Positions 1 to 10,174 of a stretch of DNA of 64,000 nt are shown one piece after another. The stretch covers positions 1,116,001 to 1,180,000 of the forward strand of contig NISF01000001.1 in assembly GCA_002270295.1 (NCBI GenBank), given 5' to 3'. This stretch comes from Enterobacter sp. 10-1 (GTDB lineage: Bacteria; Pseudomonadota; Gammaproteobacteria; Enterobacterales; Enterobacteriaceae). Position 1 is the first letter of the stretch; each line of letters opens with the position of its first letter. The position numbers and the translations under genes are program-made. The notes beneath the pieces are model-generated. The model did not search any database. It worked only from the letters and a program-made list of their open reading frames with translations, and was not told where the DNA came from.

Positions 1-59
1 ATGTAGAGATACGCGTAAATGGCGGCCATAAAGCCGCCGCGCAGCAGTCGACCGGTCAT
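1..59 (-). CDS. potC: Spermidine/putrescine ABC permease PotC, N-terminal fragment
   Basis: Only the first 19 codons lie in the window; the gene runs off the left edge. The start [10 protein letters not shown] followed by MAAIYAYLYI matches the N terminus of E. coli PotC, an inner-membrane permease subunit of the PotABCD polyamine importer. Its ATG overlaps the TGA of potB (ATGA), the usual translational coupling in this operon. Confidence 0.9.
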   Translation of the reverse strand, partial: MTGRLLRGGFMAAIYAYLY

Positions 60-913
60 TCCAGATCCACCTTATTGTTGAGCAGTCTTGCCGCGCGCCA
101 GTAAATCAGCAGCATCAGGCCCATCACGAGGGTTAACGTAATGCTGGTGGCCGCGCCAAACGGCCAGTCGCGAATATTGAGGAACTGGCTCTTAATGACG
201 TTGCCGATCAGCAGGTTCTTCGCGCCGCCCATCAGGTCGGAGACGTAGAACAGCCCCATCGCCGGCAGCATCACCAGCAGGCAGCCGGCGATAATCCCCG
301 GCATGGTCAGCGGAATAATAATGCGGATAAAGGTTTGCAGCCGGCTGGCGCCGAGGTCTTTCGCCGCTTCCAGCAGCGGGCGATCCAGCTTCTCAATGCT
401 GGAGTAGAGCGGCATCACCATAAACGGCAGCAGAATGTAGACCAGGCCGATAATCACCGCCGACGGGGTGTACATGATGCGCAGAGGCGTTTCAATGACC
501 CCCAGCCACAGCAGAAACTCGTTGAGGTAGCCTTTGGTGCTGAGGAAGATTTTCAGCCCGTAGATACGGATCAGCGAGTTGGTCCAGAACGGGACGATCA
601 GCAAAAACAGCAGCAGCGGACGGACCTTCTCCGGCAGCCTGGCGAGAAACCAGGCAAAGGGATAGCCGAGCAGCAGGCAGGCGAGCGTCGCCAGCAGCGC
701 CATATTCAGCGAGTGCAGCAGCACGGCGTAGTAGAGCGGGTCCAGCAGGCGCGCATAGTTATCCAGCGTAAAGACCATTTTGACGAAGTTAGCGTCGTCG
801 CGGGTCAAAAAGCTGGTGCCGATAATCATCAGGTTGGGCAGGAAAACAAACAGCACCAGCCAGCCGACGATGGTGGCAATCACCACATTTTGGAATTTAC
901 TGGTGTTCTTCAT
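56..913 (-). CDS. potB: Spermidine/putrescine ABC permease PotB
   Basis: Inner-membrane permease subunit of the PotABCD polyamine importer, working with PotC, the ATPase PotA and the periplasmic PotD. The 285-residue product has six hydrophobic segments and the BPD permease loop (around EAAKDLGAS) that contacts the ATPase. It is nearly collinear with E. coli PotB. A start four codons upstream (925) is possible, but MKNTSKFQN is the conserved one. The 5' end overlaps the end of potA by 17 bp and the stop overlaps the start of potC, so the three are one transcript. Confidence 0.95.
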   Translation of the reverse strand: MKNTSKFQNVVIATIVGWLVLFVFLPNLMIIGTSFLTRDDANFVKMVFTLDNYARLLDPLYYAVLLHSLNMALLATLACLLLGYPFAWFLARLPEKVRPLLLFLLIVPFWTNSLIRIYGLKIFLSTKGYLNEFLLWLGVIETPLRIMYTPSAVIIGLVYILLPFMVMPLYSSIEKLDRPLLEAAKDLGASRLQTFIRIIIPLTMPGIIAGCLLVMLPAMGLFYVSDLMGGAKNLLIGNVIKSQFLNIRDWPFGAATSITLTLVMGLMLLIYWRAARLLNNKVDLE

Positions 914-2033
914 CAGCCAGTACAACCTCCCAGCTCTCTACCCAGTTAATGGCCATTTTCTGGTCAAGCGGGTGGTCAAAATCAGGATCGTCCTCGTTGA
1001 AGAATTCGCTGACCAGCACCATTTTGCCGTTTTCCAGTTCGACCACCGATTCCAGGGTCATGCCTTTGTAATTGCGTTCACGGATGTAACCGATCAGGCC
1101 ATCGGCTTCGCTGGCGTCGTGGACCTCATCGACGCGCAGGTCCTCAGGGCGCAGCATGACGTTCAGCGACTGCCCCTTCTCAACGGCAAAATTAACGTAG
1201 ATATTGCATTCGCGCCCTTCAACGCGGGCGCGGACGCGCTGCTCGTCGAGGCGCTCAATCACCGTCGCGTTAAAGATATTGATCTCGCCGATAAAGCTGG
1301 CAACGAACAGGTTCTTCGGCTCTTCGTAAATTTCGCGCGGGGTGCCGTCCTGCTCAATTTTGCCGTCGCGCATCACCACGATGCGATCGGACATCGTCAG
1401 CGCCTCTTCCTGATCGTGGGTGACGAAGACGAAGGTAATGCCGAGCTTGCGCTGGAGCGCTTTCAGCTCGTTCTGCATCTGCTTACGTAGCTTATAATCC
1501 AGCGCGGAGAGGGATTCATCGAGCAGCAGCAGGCGCGGCTTGTTGACCACCGCTCTGGCAATGGCCACGCGCTGCTGCTGGCCGCCGGAGAGCTGGTGCG
1601 GTTTGCGCTGGGCAAACTCTTCCAGCTGCACCATGCGCAGGGCATCGACGACGCGAGGCGCTATCTGCGCCGCCGGCGTTTTTTGCATCCGCAGGCCGAA
1701 GGCGACGTTTTCGAACACCGTCATATGCGGGAACAGGGCGTAGCTTTGAAAGACGGTATTGACGTGGCGGTTTTCCGCCGGAACGTGGGTGATGTCGTGG
1801 TCTTCGAGATGAATGTGTCCGCTATCGACATTTTCCAGCCCGGCAATAAGACGGAGAACGGTTGTTTTACCGCAGCCAGAAGGGCCAAGCAGAGTGAGAA
1901 ACTCACCGTTATTGATGGTCAGATTCAGGTCGGAGATCACCGTTTTGCCATCAAAGCTTTTGCCAATTCCCGCCAGTTGAACCAGCGGCGAACGCGAACG
2001 CGGTTGTATATTCAATTTTTGACTCTGTCCCAT
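897..2033 (-). CDS. potA: Spermidine/putrescine ABC transporter ATPase PotA
   Basis: Cytoplasmic ATPase of the polyamine importer, 378 residues. Visible motifs are Walker [10 protein letters not shown] (about residue 51), the Q-loop [10 protein letters not shown], the ABC signature LSGGQQQR, Walker [13 protein letters not shown] and the H-loop [10 protein letters not shown]-terminal TOBE-type regulatory domain follows. Residues match E. coli PotA almost throughout. It is the first gene of potABC(D), divergent from pepT with a 256-bp gap that must hold both promoters. Confidence 0.97.
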   Translation of the reverse strand: MGQSQKLNIQPRSRSPLVQLAGIGKSFDGKTVISDLNLTINNGEFLTLLGPSGCGKTTVLRLIAGLENVDSGHIHLEDHDITHVPAENRHVNTVFQSYALFPHMTVFENVAFGLRMQKTPAAQIAPRVVDALRMVQLEEFAQRKPHQLSGGQQQRVAIARAVVNKPRLLLLDESLSALDYKLRKQMQNELKALQRKLGITFVFVTHDQEEALTMSDRIVVMRDGKIEQDGTPREIYEEPKNLFVASFIGEINIFNATVIERLDEQRVRARVEGRECNIYVNFAVEKGQSLNVMLRPEDLRVDEVHDASEADGLIGYIRERNYKGMTLESVVELENGKMVLVSEFFNEDDPDFDHPLDQKMAINWVESWEVVLADEEHQ

Positions 2034-2289
2034 GTAGACGCAGCGGAAGGCTTACCGATGCGGGGTTTGTGGTTAACCACCTTTGGGGCTGCACATAATT
2101 AATAAGGGCAAGCATTCTACGGCAAACGCTACCGATCGCCAATCCTTGTCGCCTGCAGATACCTTACCTTTACAACATTACGCGAGTTAATGTATTAAAT
2201 TCCTGTTTGCCGGGCTAAAAATGACCTGACGCAATATTTGTCTTTTCTGGCTTATGAATAATGTTGTCACAAAAGATGAGGGTGGCCAC

Positions 2290-3522
2290 ATGGATAAATT
2301 GCTTGAGCGTTTTTTACAGTACGTTTCTTTAGATACGCAGTCGAAGGCTGGCGTGCGCCAGGTTCCGAGCACGGAAGGGCAGTGGAAGTTGTTGCGCCTG
2401 CTGCAGGCACAGCTGGAAGAAATGGGGCTGGTTAACGTGACGCTAAGTGAGAAAGGGACGGTGATGGGGACCCTGGCAGCGAACGTGGCGGGTGATATTC
2501 CCCCCATTGGCTTTATCTCCCACGTCGATACGGCTCCTGACTTCAGCGGTAAGCACGTCAACCCGCAAATAGTAGAAAACTACCGCGGCGGCGATATTGC
2601 GCTCGGCATCGGCGACGAGGTGCTCTCGCCGGTGATGTTCCCGGTGCTGCATCAGCTGCTGGGGCAAACGCTGATTACCACCGATGGTAAAACGCTGCTC
2701 GGCGCGGACGATAAGGCCGGTATTGCCGAGATCATGACCGCGCTGGCTACGCTGAAGGCGAAAAATATTGCCCACGGCGATATCCGCGTGGCGTTTACTC
2801 CGGACGAAGAGGTGGGGAAAGGGGCGAAGCACTTCGACGTTGCCGCCTTCGACGCGCGCTGGGCCTACACCGTTGACGGCGGCGGCGTGGGCGAGCTGGA
2901 GTTTGAAAACTTCAATGCCGCCTCGGTGACCATTAAGATCGTCGGCAATAACGTTCACCCCGGCACCGCCAAAGGCGTGATGGTCAACGCCCTGTCGCTG
3001 GCGGCAAGAATTCATGCCGAAGTCCCGGCCGATGAGGCGCCGGAAACCACCGAAGGCTATGAAGGCTTTTACCATCTGTCGAATATCAAAGGCACCGTCG
3101 ATCGCGCCGAGATGCACTACATTATTCGCGATTTTGACCGCAAGCAGTTTGAAGCCCGCAAGCGCAGGATGATGGAGATCGCCAAAAAGGTCGGCAAAGG
3201 GCTGCATCCGGACTGCTATATCGAGCTGGTGATTGAAGACAGCTACTACAATATGCATGAAAAAGTGATGGCGCATCCGCATGTCGTGGAGATCGCCCGC
3301 CAGGCGATGGTCGATTGCCACATCGAACCGGAAATGAAGCCCATCCGCGGCGGCACCGACGGGGCGCAGCTCTCTTTTATGGGATTACCCTGCCCGAACC
3401 TGTTTACCGGCGGCTACAACTACCACGGCAAGCATGAGTTTGTGACGCTGGAAGGGATGGAGAAGGCGGTACAGGTTATCGTGCGGATAGCCGAGCTGAC
3501 GGCGAAGCGGGGCGCGCGATAG
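2290..3522 (+). CDS. pepT: Peptidase T (tripeptide aminopeptidase)
   Basis: Cytoplasmic zinc metallopeptidase (M20 family) that removes the N-terminal residue from tripeptides. The 410-residue product is collinear with E. coli PepT (408). Metal and catalytic motifs are visible: [10 protein letters not shown] (His and Asp), GADDKAG (bridging Asp), PDEEVGKG (catalytic Glu), [10 protein letters not shown] and the C-terminal His in YNYHGKHEF. The start MDKLLERF was preferred over an ATG 12 codons upstream because it is the family start. It is divergent from potA. Confidence 0.96.
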   Translation: MDKLLERFLQYVSLDTQSKAGVRQVPSTEGQWKLLRLLQAQLEEMGLVNVTLSEKGTVMGTLAANVAGDIPPIGFISHVDTAPDFSGKHVNPQIVENYRGGDIALGIGDEVLSPVMFPVLHQLLGQTLITTDGKTLLGADDKAGIAEIMTALATLKAKNIAHGDIRVAFTPDEEVGKGAKHFDVAAFDARWAYTVDGGGVGELEFENFNAASVTIKIVGNNVHPGTAKGVMVNALSLAARIHAEVPADEAPETTEGYEGFYHLSNIKGTVDRAEMHYIIRDFDRKQFEARKRRMMEIAKKVGKGLHPDCYIELVIEDSYYNMHEKVMAHPHVVEIARQAMVDCHIEPEMKPIRGGTDGAQLSFMGLPCPNLFTGGYNYHGKHEFVTLEGMEKAVQVIVRIAELTAKRGAR

Positions 3523-3568
3523 CGCCTTGCTGAACCGGGCTACCGGCAACGCGCAGGGAGCCCGTAGT

Positions 3569-3598
3569 CCGGCCAGGGCGCTGGGCGCCGCAGGCCGG
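3569..3598. repeat. Nested palindrome between convergent pepT and roxA (REP-like)
   Basis: The arms CCGGCC and GGCCGG enclose a second inverted pair GGGCGC/GCGCC. It sits in the 87-bp gap between the convergent ends of pepT and roxA, a typical place for a REP unit or a shared terminator. No T-run follows on either strand. Confidence 0.5.
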
Positions 3599-3609
3599 GG
3601 AATGGTGCC

Positions 3610-4731
3610 TTAGTCTTCGAAGAACCAGTAGCCGCTGTTGACCAGCGCCGCCAGCATCGCGAGGAAGGACGGATCTTCCAGCGCATCGCCGAAGTGCGCC
3701 GCGTTGAGCGCCAGGTGCGTAGCCAGCGCGTCCAGCGCCGGACGATGCGGAGAGTTAATCTGCTCGCCGTTGACGAACACTTCGCCGTCAATGCGCACCA
3801 CGCGCAGCCCACCAAGCCTCACCAGCTTATCGCCCTGCTGCAGCGCGTCGTAAATTTCATCCGGCTGATAGGGCGGCTCCGCAGGGGCCACGTCCAGCTC
3901 GTGGCGGGACTGGGTAATAAACTCGCCAAACCACTGTTTGAAATGCTCTGGCTGATTAATCAGGCCCAGCATCATATCGCGCAGGCGATCCAGCTCGACC
4001 GGTAAAATATCCGCCGGATGGTCGCGCGACGGCACGTCGGGATCGGCATAGCGCTGGCTGCCGAGCTCGCGCTGCAGAATATAGTCGGCGAAACCGCTGA
4101 ACAGCTCGCGGGCGTTCGGCGCGCGGTAGCCCACGGAATAGTTAAGCGAGTTTTCCAGCGAATAGCCTTCGTGCGGGAATCCTGGCGGAATATAGAGGAT
4201 ATCGCCGGGCTCCATCTCTTCATCGATAATCGCTTCGAACGGGTCAACCTGCAGCAGATCCGGATGCGGGCAGTGCTGTTTCATCGGCACCTTGTCGCCC
4301 ACGCGCCAGCGGCGGCGGCCGGTCCCCTGAATAATAAACACGTCGTACTGATCGAGATGCGGGCCGACGCCGCCGCCGGGAACCGAGAAGGAGATCATCA
4401 GATCGTCGATGCGCCAGTCCGGCAGGGCGCGGAAGGGGTGCATCAGCGCCGCCGTCGGCTCGTGCCAGTTGTTGACCGCCTGCACCAGCAGCGACCAGTT
4501 GTTCTCGCTCAGGTGATCGTAGCTTTCGAACGGGCCGTGGCTGACCTGCCATTTTCCGTCCTGATGGCTGACCAGGCGGCTATCGACTTCGTTTTCCATC
4601 GCCAGCCCGGCCAGCTCATCCGGGCTAATGGGATCGACGAAATTGGCAAAGCCCCGCTTTAATACCACCGGGCGTTTTTGCCAGTAGCGTTCGATAAAGT
4701 CAGGCCAGTTAAGCGTTAATTGATAATCCAT
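3610..4731 (-). CDS. roxA: 50S ribosomal protein L16 3-hydroxylase RoxA (YcfD)
   Basis: 2-Oxoglutarate/Fe(II)-dependent JmjC-type oxygenase that hydroxylates an arginine of ribosomal protein L16. The 373-residue length equals E. coli YcfD. The iron-binding triad is visible as HLDQYD (His and Asp) and the His in FPHEGYS. A C-terminal winged-helix/dimerisation region follows. The start MDYQLTLNWP is chosen 15 codons inside the longest reading frame because it is the conserved family start. It lies downstream of phoQ on the same strand, separated by a hairpin. Confidence 0.95.
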   Translation of the reverse strand: MDYQLTLNWPDFIERYWQKRPVVLKRGFANFVDPISPDELAGLAMENEVDSRLVSHQDGKWQVSHGPFESYDHLSENNWSLLVQAVNNWHEPTAALMHPFRALPDWRIDDLMISFSVPGGGVGPHLDQYDVFIIQGTGRRRWRVGDKVPMKQHCPHPDLLQVDPFEAIIDEEMEPGDILYIPPGFPHEGYSLENSLNYSVGYRAPNARELFSGFADYILQRELGSQRYADPDVPSRDHPADILPVELDRLRDMMLGLINQPEHFKQWFGEFITQSRHELDVAPAEPPYQPDEIYDALQQGDKLVRLGGLRVVRIDGEVFVNGEQINSPHRPALDALATHLALNAAHFGDALEDPSFLAMLAALVNSGYWFFED

Positions 4732-4831
4732 TTTTATATTCCACAGCAGGTGTCTGTTTGGGATTATACACGCCATCCCTCAAACTGCCTCTTTGTTGGC
4801 AGCGTTTGTTCGTCGGGTCACAGAGATCCGC

Positions 4832-4854
4832 GACGCCCGCGGGACGCAGGCGTC
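4832..4854 (-). terminator. Hairpin downstream of phoQ
   Basis: GACGCC and GGCGTC form an inverted repeat in the gap between the phoQ stop and the roxA start. It lacks a clear T-run, so it could be a weak terminator or an RNA-stabilising hairpin. Confidence 0.35.
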
Positions 4855-4872
4855 ACTGGGAGAGAAAGGCGG

Positions 4873-6339
4873 TTAGCCTTCGGTCTCGTCGGGCAGCTGG
4901 CGGCCGAAAACCACCTCCATACAGGCGCCGCCGAGCAGGCTGTCGCCGGTAAGAATATCGCCGTCATACTGCTCGACAATATCGCGGGCGACGGCGAGGC
5001 CCACGCCCTGGCCGGGACGCAGCGTATCGGCACGCTGTCCGCGATCGAACACCACGCTTCGCTGGCTGTGCGGGATCCCCGGGCCATCGTCCTCCACCAG
5101 AATGTGCAGGTAATTATCGTTGGTCTGGCGTACGGAGACTTCAACAAACTCCAGACAATATTTACAGGCATTATCCAGCACGTTGCCCATCACCTCCATA
5201 AAGTCGTTCTGTTCGCCGACAAAGCTAATTTCGGGAGAGATATCGAGGGTGATGTTGACCCCTTTGCGCTGATATACCTTATTCAGCGCTGAGGTGAGGC
5301 TATCGAGCAGCGGGGCAATGGGATGCAGCTCGCGGCTGAGCAGGGTTCCGCCGCTGCGCATGCTGGCGCGATGCAGGTAGTAGCCAATCTGCTGCGAGAT
5401 GCGGCTGATCTGTTCCAGCATCACCGGCTCCGCCGCGTTGACGTCAATCTTTTCGCTACGCAGCGAGCGCAGGGTGCTTTGCATGACCGCCAGCGGCGTT
5501 TTCAGGCTGTGGGTCAGATCGGTCAGCGTCGTGCGGTATTTATCGTAGCGCTCGCGCTCGCTTTTCAGCAGGCGGTTCAGGTTGCTGACCAGCCGCGTCA
5601 GCTCCCGGGTGGTATTCGGGTTGAGCATTTCGCGATGGTGCTCTTCCAGCTCGCGGACCTCTTTCGCCAGCGATTCGATGGGCCGCAGGCTCCACCATGC
5701 GGCGACCCACAGCAGCGGAATCACCAGCAGCAGGTTGGCGACCAGCACGTAGATAAACCAGCTCCACACCATATAGGAGCGTTTGAGCTCCACCGGGATG
5801 GTGTCGACCACCACGATGCTCAGCTGCGGCATCTTGTCGGTTGCCGGATAGATATTGATGGCCACCGAGTGGGTCATCTCGGAACCATCGTCCTGCTGGC
5901 GCAATGCGTCCAGCTCCTCCTGCACTTCGTGGTTATTGCGCAGCAGCATGCTGGTGCTGTCGACGTCGGATTCAATTTCGTGAAAGCCGTTGCTTTTCAG
6001 CCATTCCGGCTGAATGCGTTTTGTCAGCCACGGTACGTCGTGCTGGGTCCACAGCAGCTTGCCGCTGGCGTCGTAGATCAGCGTGACCGTCGGGCTCTGC
6101 ATATTGAGGTTTTCGGGGATATCAACGTCAATACGGTTGTTCTCCCACTTCGCCAGCATATAGAACAAATTACTTTCGCCGCGCAGCAGGCGGAAGGTGG
6201 TTTTGTCGAAGCTGACGCTATAGCCGACCAGCGCGACCATGCCGTAGGCCAGCGAGAGCACCAGCACCACGGCAGCCGTCGCCAGCAGAAAGCGGACGCG
6301 CAGGGAAAGCGGCAAAATATGCCGTAGCGGACCTTTCAT
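4873..6339 (-). CDS. phoQ: Sensor histidine kinase PhoQ
   Basis: Inner-membrane sensor of low Mg2+, acid pH and cationic peptides that phosphorylates PhoP. The 488-residue product has a first transmembrane segment at about 15-38, a periplasmic PAS-like sensor domain, a second segment at about 195-215, then HAMP, the H-box [12 protein letters not shown], and an ATPase domain with N-box DNACKYC and G-boxes EDDGPGIP and GQGVGLAVA. It overlaps the end of phoP by 4 bp and is co-transcribed with it. The reading frame is intact with no disrupting change. Confidence 0.97.
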   Translation of the reverse strand: MKGPLRHILPLSLRVRFLLATAAVVLVLSLAYGMVALVGYSVSFDKTTFRLLRGESNLFYMLAKWENNRIDVDIPENLNMQSPTVTLIYDASGKLLWTQHDVPWLTKRIQPEWLKSNGFHEIESDVDSTSMLLRNNHEVQEELDALRQQDDGSEMTHSVAINIYPATDKMPQLSIVVVDTIPVELKRSYMVWSWFIYVLVANLLLVIPLLWVAAWWSLRPIESLAKEVRELEEHHREMLNPNTTRELTRLVSNLNRLLKSERERYDKYRTTLTDLTHSLKTPLAVMQSTLRSLRSEKIDVNAAEPVMLEQISRISQQIGYYLHRASMRSGGTLLSRELHPIAPLLDSLTSALNKVYQRKGVNITLDISPEISFVGEQNDFMEVMGNVLDNACKYCLEFVEVSVRQTNDNYLHILVEDDGPGIPHSQRSVVFDRGQRADTLRPGQGVGLAVARDIVEQYDGDILTGDSLLGGACMEVVFGRQLPDETEG

Positions 6340-7010
6340 CCGCGCAGTTCAAATAAATAGCCCTGGCCGCGCACCGTGGTAATCACGTCGTGCGGATGCT
6401 GGGCCTGGATTTTTTTGCGCAGACGGCCCATCAGCACGTCGATGGTGTGGCTTTCGCGCAGCTCGGCGTCAGGATAGAGCTGCAGCATCAGCGAATCTTT
6501 GCTGACCACTTTGCCGCGGTTGCGGATCAGCGTTTCCATAATGGTGTACTCAAACGCCGTCAGCTTAATCGGCTGCTCGTTGACCGACAGCTCGCGCCGC
6601 GACAGGTCGACCTGGAAAGGCGGCAGGGAAATAACCTGCGACGCCAGGCCGCTGTTGCGGCGCAGCAGGGCCTGCATGCGGGCGGCGACCTCTTCGATAT
6701 GGAAGGGCTTGGTGACGTAGTCGTCCGCCCCGGCGCTCAGCACCTCGACCTTATCCTGCCAGCCTTCGCGGGCGGTGAGCACCAGCACCGGCACCGACAC
6801 CTCGTGGCTGCGCCAGCGGCGGATCAGCGACAGGCCGTCTTCATCCGGCAGGCCGAGGTCGACAATCGCGATATCCGGCACGTGTTCGCCGAGATAGTAA
6901 TCGGCTTCTTTTGCATCTTCCGCCGCATCGACCTGGTGGCCTAACTCCTGGAGCTGAACTTTCAGGTGATGGCGCAGTAAAGCGTTATCTTCAACCACGA
7001 GTACGCGCAT
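6336..7010 (-). CDS. phoP: Response regulator PhoP
   Basis: OmpR-type response regulator of 224 residues controlling Mg2+ homeostasis and lipid A modification genes. The receiver domain carries the acidic pair after VLVVED, the phospho-acceptor Asp51 in IVDLGLP, Thr in LTAREG and Lys in VTKPFH. The C-terminal winged-helix DNA-binding domain ends in the [10 protein letters not shown] motif. It is the first gene of phoPQ and has its own PhoP box and -10 element upstream, consistent with the known autoregulation. Confidence 0.98.
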   Translation of the reverse strand: MRVLVVEDNALLRHHLKVQLQELGHQVDAAEDAKEADYYLGEHVPDIAIVDLGLPDEDGLSLIRRWRSHEVSVPVLVLTAREGWQDKVEVLSAGADDYVTKPFHIEEVAARMQALLRRNSGLASQVISLPPFQVDLSRRELSVNEQPIKLTAFEYTIMETLIRNRGKVVSKDSLMLQLYPDAELRESHTIDVLMGRLRKKIQAQHPHDVITTVRGQGYLFELRG

Positions 7011-7055
7011 GCCGGTTCTCCATATTCATTATTTGATTTGAATAGTTTAGCGCTA

Positions 7056-7089
7056 ATTATACACGTTGAATATAAACGGCTGTTAAATA
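7056..7089 (-). promoter_or_regulatory. Autoregulated phoP promoter: PhoP box and -10
   Basis: On the minus strand TATTTA-N5-CGTTTA (7089-7073) fits the PhoP direct repeat (G/T)GTTTA-N5-(G/T)GTTTA with one mismatch or so per half. It is followed 11 bp later by a perfect -10 hexamer TATAAT (7061-7056). The box replaces the -35, which is the arrangement of PhoP-activated promoters. It lies about 45 bp upstream of the phoP start codon. Confidence 0.7.
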
Positions 7090-7191
7090 ACGAATTTCAA
7101 TTGATTTTTCGCGAGTTTTCCCGCTGAGCCGCCATTTTTGTACCAGGTCATTGATAAGCTGGCGGAATATTGAAACGCGCGGCGCCGGCCG

Positions 7192-7644
7192 TTATCCGTC
7201 CGCCTGCACTTTGCGGACTTCGGTCGCCGAAGGCGCCAGCGGGGTGCCGTCTTCGGCAGCCGGCGCCATTGGCGGAACCGCCTGCCGCGTGCGCTTATCG
7301 ATCAGGACGGAATGAGGCTCGCCGCTGGCGAAAAGATAGTGCTCTCCCCACTGACGCAGCGCGACCACCAGGGGAAACAGGCTTTCTCCTTTTGCGGTCA
7401 GGACGTACTCCTGATACGCGGTGCCATCCGAGGCGGCCTGGGTCCTGAGAATACCGGCATTAACCAGCTTATGCAGGCGGTCAGAGAGAATATTGCGCGC
7501 CATTCCCAGGCTGCGCTGAAAGTCGCTAAACCGACTCATGCCATCAAAGGCGTCGCGCACGATCAGCAGCGACCAGCGATCGCCGATAATATCCACGCTG
7601 CGGGCGACGGGACAGGTTTCGTTTTTCATCATTTTACGTGGCAC
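7192..7644 (-). CDS. HxlR-family winged-helix regulator
   Basis: 150-residue HxlR/MarR-like transcription factor. The family signature is visible: an N-terminal Cys in CPVARSVDIIGDRWSLLIV, then the recognition helix region around SLGMARNILSDRLHKL. The tail after about residue 125 is Pro/Ala-rich and not part of the fold. It is divergent from an MFS exporter gene, and the gap between them holds a long inverted repeat. It most likely represses that exporter, possibly in response to an electrophile or drug. Confidence 0.85.
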   Translation of the reverse strand: MPRKMMKNETCPVARSVDIIGDRWSLLIVRDAFDGMSRFSDFQRSLGMARNILSDRLHKLVNAGILRTQAASDGTAYQEYVLTAKGESLFPLVVALRQWGEHYLFASGEPHSVLIDKRTRQAVPPMAPAAEDGTPLAPSATEVRKVQADG

Positions 7645-7669
7645 GATGCGCGCTCCTCGGCGTCATGTA

Positions 7670-7731
7670 ATCTGGTTGCATTTTAAAACTACATGTTCTA
7701 GCCTTCAAGTGGTTTTATTTTGAAACCAGAT
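7670..7731. promoter_or_regulatory. 23-bp inverted repeat, probable HxlR operator
   Basis: The left arm (7670-7692, ATCTGGTTGCATTTTAAAAC...) is an imperfect inverted copy of the right arm (7709-7731, ...TTTTGAAACCAGAT). The pair lies exactly between the divergent HxlR and MFS genes. Dyads of this kind are typical binding sites for dimeric HxlR proteins; that it controls both genes is inferred. Confidence 0.6.
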
Positions 7732-7748
7732 TGCCGAGGCCGAGAATC

Positions 7749-8963
7749 ATGAAGACATCCGTCGTATCGCTATCACCCACCGACCCGGCGGCGGCTATGC
7801 CCGCCGGCCTGGTATGGCTGTTCGCTATCGCCAGCGGCCTGAGCGTAGCAAACGTCTATTACGCCCAGCCGTTGCTCGATGCGCTGGCGCGGGAGTTTGC
7901 GATCAGCGACGCCGCCGTCGGAGGCGTGATAACGGCGACCCAGATCGGCTGCGCGCTGGCTCTGCTTCTGCTGGTGCCGCTTGGCGATCGGCTAAATCGC
8001 CGGCGGCTGATGGGCGCGCAGCTGATCCTGCTGATCGCCGCGCTGATTGCGGTCAGCGCGGCATCTTCTGCGCTTATGCTGCTGGGCAGCATGCTGGCGG
8101 TGGGCCTGCTGGGCACCGCGATGACGCAGGGCCTGATCGCCTATGCCGCCAGCGCGGCCAGGCCGCACGAGCAGGGGCGGGTGGTCGGAGCCGCGCAGAG
8201 CGGCGTATTTATCGGGCTGCTGTTGGCTCGGGTATTCTCCGGCGGCATTAGCGATCTCTTCGGCTGGCGCGGGGTTTATCTGTTCGCCGCGCTGCTGATG
8301 CTGGGTATTGCCCTTCCGCTTTGGCGACGGCTGCCGGCGCTGGCGGCGGCAAAGAGTACGCTGAGCTATCCCCAGCTGCTGGCATCGATGCTGACTCTGC
8401 TGCGTCAGGAGAAAATACTGCAGGTTCGCGGCGTGCTGGCGCTGCTGATGTTCGCCGCCTTCAATATTTTCTGGTCCGCGCTGGTGCTGCCGCTGAGCGC
8501 GCCGCCCTACGGCTTTTCCCATACCGCGATCGGCGCTTTGGGGCTGGCGGGGGTTATCGGGGCGCTGGCCGCCGGGCATGCCGGAAAGTGGGCCGACAGG
8601 GGCTACGGGCAGCGTACCAGCGCCGCGGCGCTGGTGATACTGCTGCTCGCCTGGTGGCCGCTATCGCTGATGGCGTGGTCGCCGGTAGCGCTGCTTATCG
8701 GGATCGTGCTGCTGGATCTGGGGGGCCAGGCGCTGCATGTGACTAACCAGAGTATGATTTTTCGTACCCGACCCAAAGCCCACGGCCGGCTGGTGGGTCT
8801 CTATATGCTGTTTTATGCGGTTGGCAGCGGCCTGGGGGCCGCCGGTACGACGGCGGTTTACGCCGTCGCCGGATGGCAAGGAGTGTGCATGCTGGGGGCC
8901 GCCGTCAGCCTGCTGGCGCTCATTTTCTGGTTTGCGACCCGCCGCGTGGCGTCCGGCAAATAA
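7749..8963 (+). CDS. MFS transporter, drug-exporter type
   Basis: 404-residue inner-membrane protein with about 12 hydrophobic segments. The signature loop between helices 2 and 3 reads VPLGDRLNRRRLM, as in the DHA1/YnfM-type MFS exporters. GLSVANVYYAQPLLD in the first helix is typical of this subgroup. The start MKTSVVSLSP was taken; an upstream ATG gives only six more residues. The substrate is unknown. It is paired with a divergent HxlR regulator, suggesting inducible efflux. Confidence 0.85.
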   Translation: MKTSVVSLSPTDPAAAMPAGLVWLFAIASGLSVANVYYAQPLLDALAREFAISDAAVGGVITATQIGCALALLLLVPLGDRLNRRRLMGAQLILLIAALIAVSAASSALMLLGSMLAVGLLGTAMTQGLIAYAASAARPHEQGRVVGAAQSGVFIGLLLARVFSGGISDLFGWRGVYLFAALLMLGIALPLWRRLPALAAAKSTLSYPQLLASMLTLLRQEKILQVRGVLALLMFAAFNIFWSALVLPLSAPPYGFSHTAIGALGLAGVIGALAAGHAGKWADRGYGQRTSAAALVILLLAWWPLSLMAWSPVALLIGIVLLDLGGQALHVTNQSMIFRTRPKAHGRLVGLYMLFYAVGSGLGAAGTTAVYAVAGWQGVCMLGAAVSLLALIFWFATRRVASGK

Positions 8964-8983
8964 AATCCATTCCCCGCGCGCGC

Positions 8984-9763
8984 TTATACGGTTGGGATGG
9001 TGCCGCCGTCAATAACGTACTCGGCGCCGGTTATGGCGCTGGCGCGGTCGGAGGCCAGAAAGGCGATCAGACTGGCTATCTCATCTGGCCGACACGGCCG
9101 GCCGAGCGGAATGCCGCCGAGGGCGTCCATAATGATCTTTTGTCCGCCGGCATAGTCGGTACCCGCCTGCGCCGCCAGCCGGTTGGCCAGGCCGACGGCG
9201 GCTTCAGTTTCAATCCAGCCGGGGGATATGCTAAGCACGCGCACGCCTGCCGGCGAGACCTCTTTGGACAGGCTTTTGCTGTACACCGATAGCGCGGCTT
9301 TGGCAGCGGCGTAGGCGGTGGTTGCTTCCGGCAGCGGCAGCGTCCGCTGAATGGACGAGACGTGGATGATCACCCCGGACTTCCTTTCGACCATCGCCGG
9401 CAGCAGCAGCCGATCCAGGCGCACCGCCGGAAACAGATTAAGCGCCAGCTCCCGCTGCCACTGCGCGTCGTCCAGCACGGCAAACCCGCCCGCCGGCGCG
9501 GAAGAGCCCCCAAGCATATGCACGATAATATCAACGCCCCCCAGCTGCTCCTGTACGCGCTTTGCCAGCAGGGCGCAGCCCGCTTCCTCGCTCAGATCGG
9601 CGGTGACAAAAAGCGCCTCGGCGGGGCCGGCGGGCGGATGGCGGGCGCAGGTTAGCACCCGCGCGCCGAGCTGGCTGAACAGCGCGACGGTGGCCGCGCC
9701 CGCGCCTTTGGTGCCGGAGGTGATCAGGACGCGTTTGCCGCTGAAGGTCAGAAAATCAGCCAT
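8984..9763 (-). CDS. Short-chain dehydrogenase/reductase
   Basis: 259-residue classical SDR. The cofactor-binding glycine motif is [12 protein letters not shown] near the N terminus, the active-site Ser is in HVSSIQRT and the Tyr-Lys pair is in YAAAKAAL. The C terminus ([16 protein letters not shown]) is the usual SDR ending. The substrate cannot be told. The start overlaps the stop of the NTF2-like gene by 1 nt (TAATG), so the two are coupled; both are divergent from a LysR gene that probably controls them. Confidence 0.88.
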   Translation of the reverse strand: MADFLTFSGKRVLITSGTKGAGAATVALFSQLGARVLTCARHPPAGPAEALFVTADLSEEAGCALLAKRVQEQLGGVDIIVHMLGGSSAPAGGFAVLDDAQWQRELALNLFPAVRLDRLLLPAMVERKSGVIIHVSSIQRTLPLPEATTAYAAAKAALSVYSKSLSKEVSPAGVRVLSISPGWIETEAAVGLANRLAAQAGTDYAGGQKIIMDALGGIPLGRPCRPDEIASLIAFLASDRASAITGAEYVIDGGTIPTV

Positions 9764-10074
9764 TATTTAATCTCCAGACGGGCGATGCGCGCATCCGTCA
9801 GCTGAAAGCGGTAATCGAGCACCACCGGGCTGCCGGGGAAATTACCGCTCACCTTAGCGCGCACCGTAACGGTATCGTCACGGCTCAGCGCTTCAAAGGG
9901 TTCGGCAACGAACTGGTATTGCTCTCTGGCCGCGACCCGCCATGCCCGAATGGCCTGACGTCCGCGGTAGGTATGACCTTCATCGCGGACGACGGCGTCA
10001 GCGGTGAAGGCTTCGGCAATAGAATCCGCATCGTCGGCGGTGAAAAAAACCTGTACAGCTGCTGGCATATCCAT
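9763..10074 (-). CDS. SnoaL/NTF2-like fold protein
   Basis: 103-residue cone-shaped NTF2/SnoaL-like protein, recognisable from [36 protein letters not shown], the standard N-terminal half of the fold (given here as a description of residues 10-45). Members are small-molecule isomerases, hydrolases or binding proteins, so the activity is open. It is the first gene of a two-gene unit with the SDR, divergent from the LysR regulator at 10175. Confidence 0.75.
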   Translation of the reverse strand: MDMPAAVQVFFTADDADSIAEAFTADAVVRDEGHTYRGRQAIRAWRVAAREQYQFVAEPFEALSRDDTVTVRAKVSGNFPGSPVVLDYRFQLTDARIARLEIK

Positions 10075-10174
10075 CGATAAACTCCGGTAATTAAATGACC
10101 TGCTTACTGTAAGAACTCTTTATAATTTAAACAATTGGGCCCAACCGGGATGCCACAATGAAGGAATCGGGATA

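Noticed and set aside
335-949. Long open frame on the plus strand over potB
   Set aside because: Shadow of potB in an antisense frame of GC-rich DNA; Gln/Arg-rich composition and no homology-like motifs. The same applies to antisense frames over pepT, roxA, phoQ, purB, mnmA and the lyase gene.
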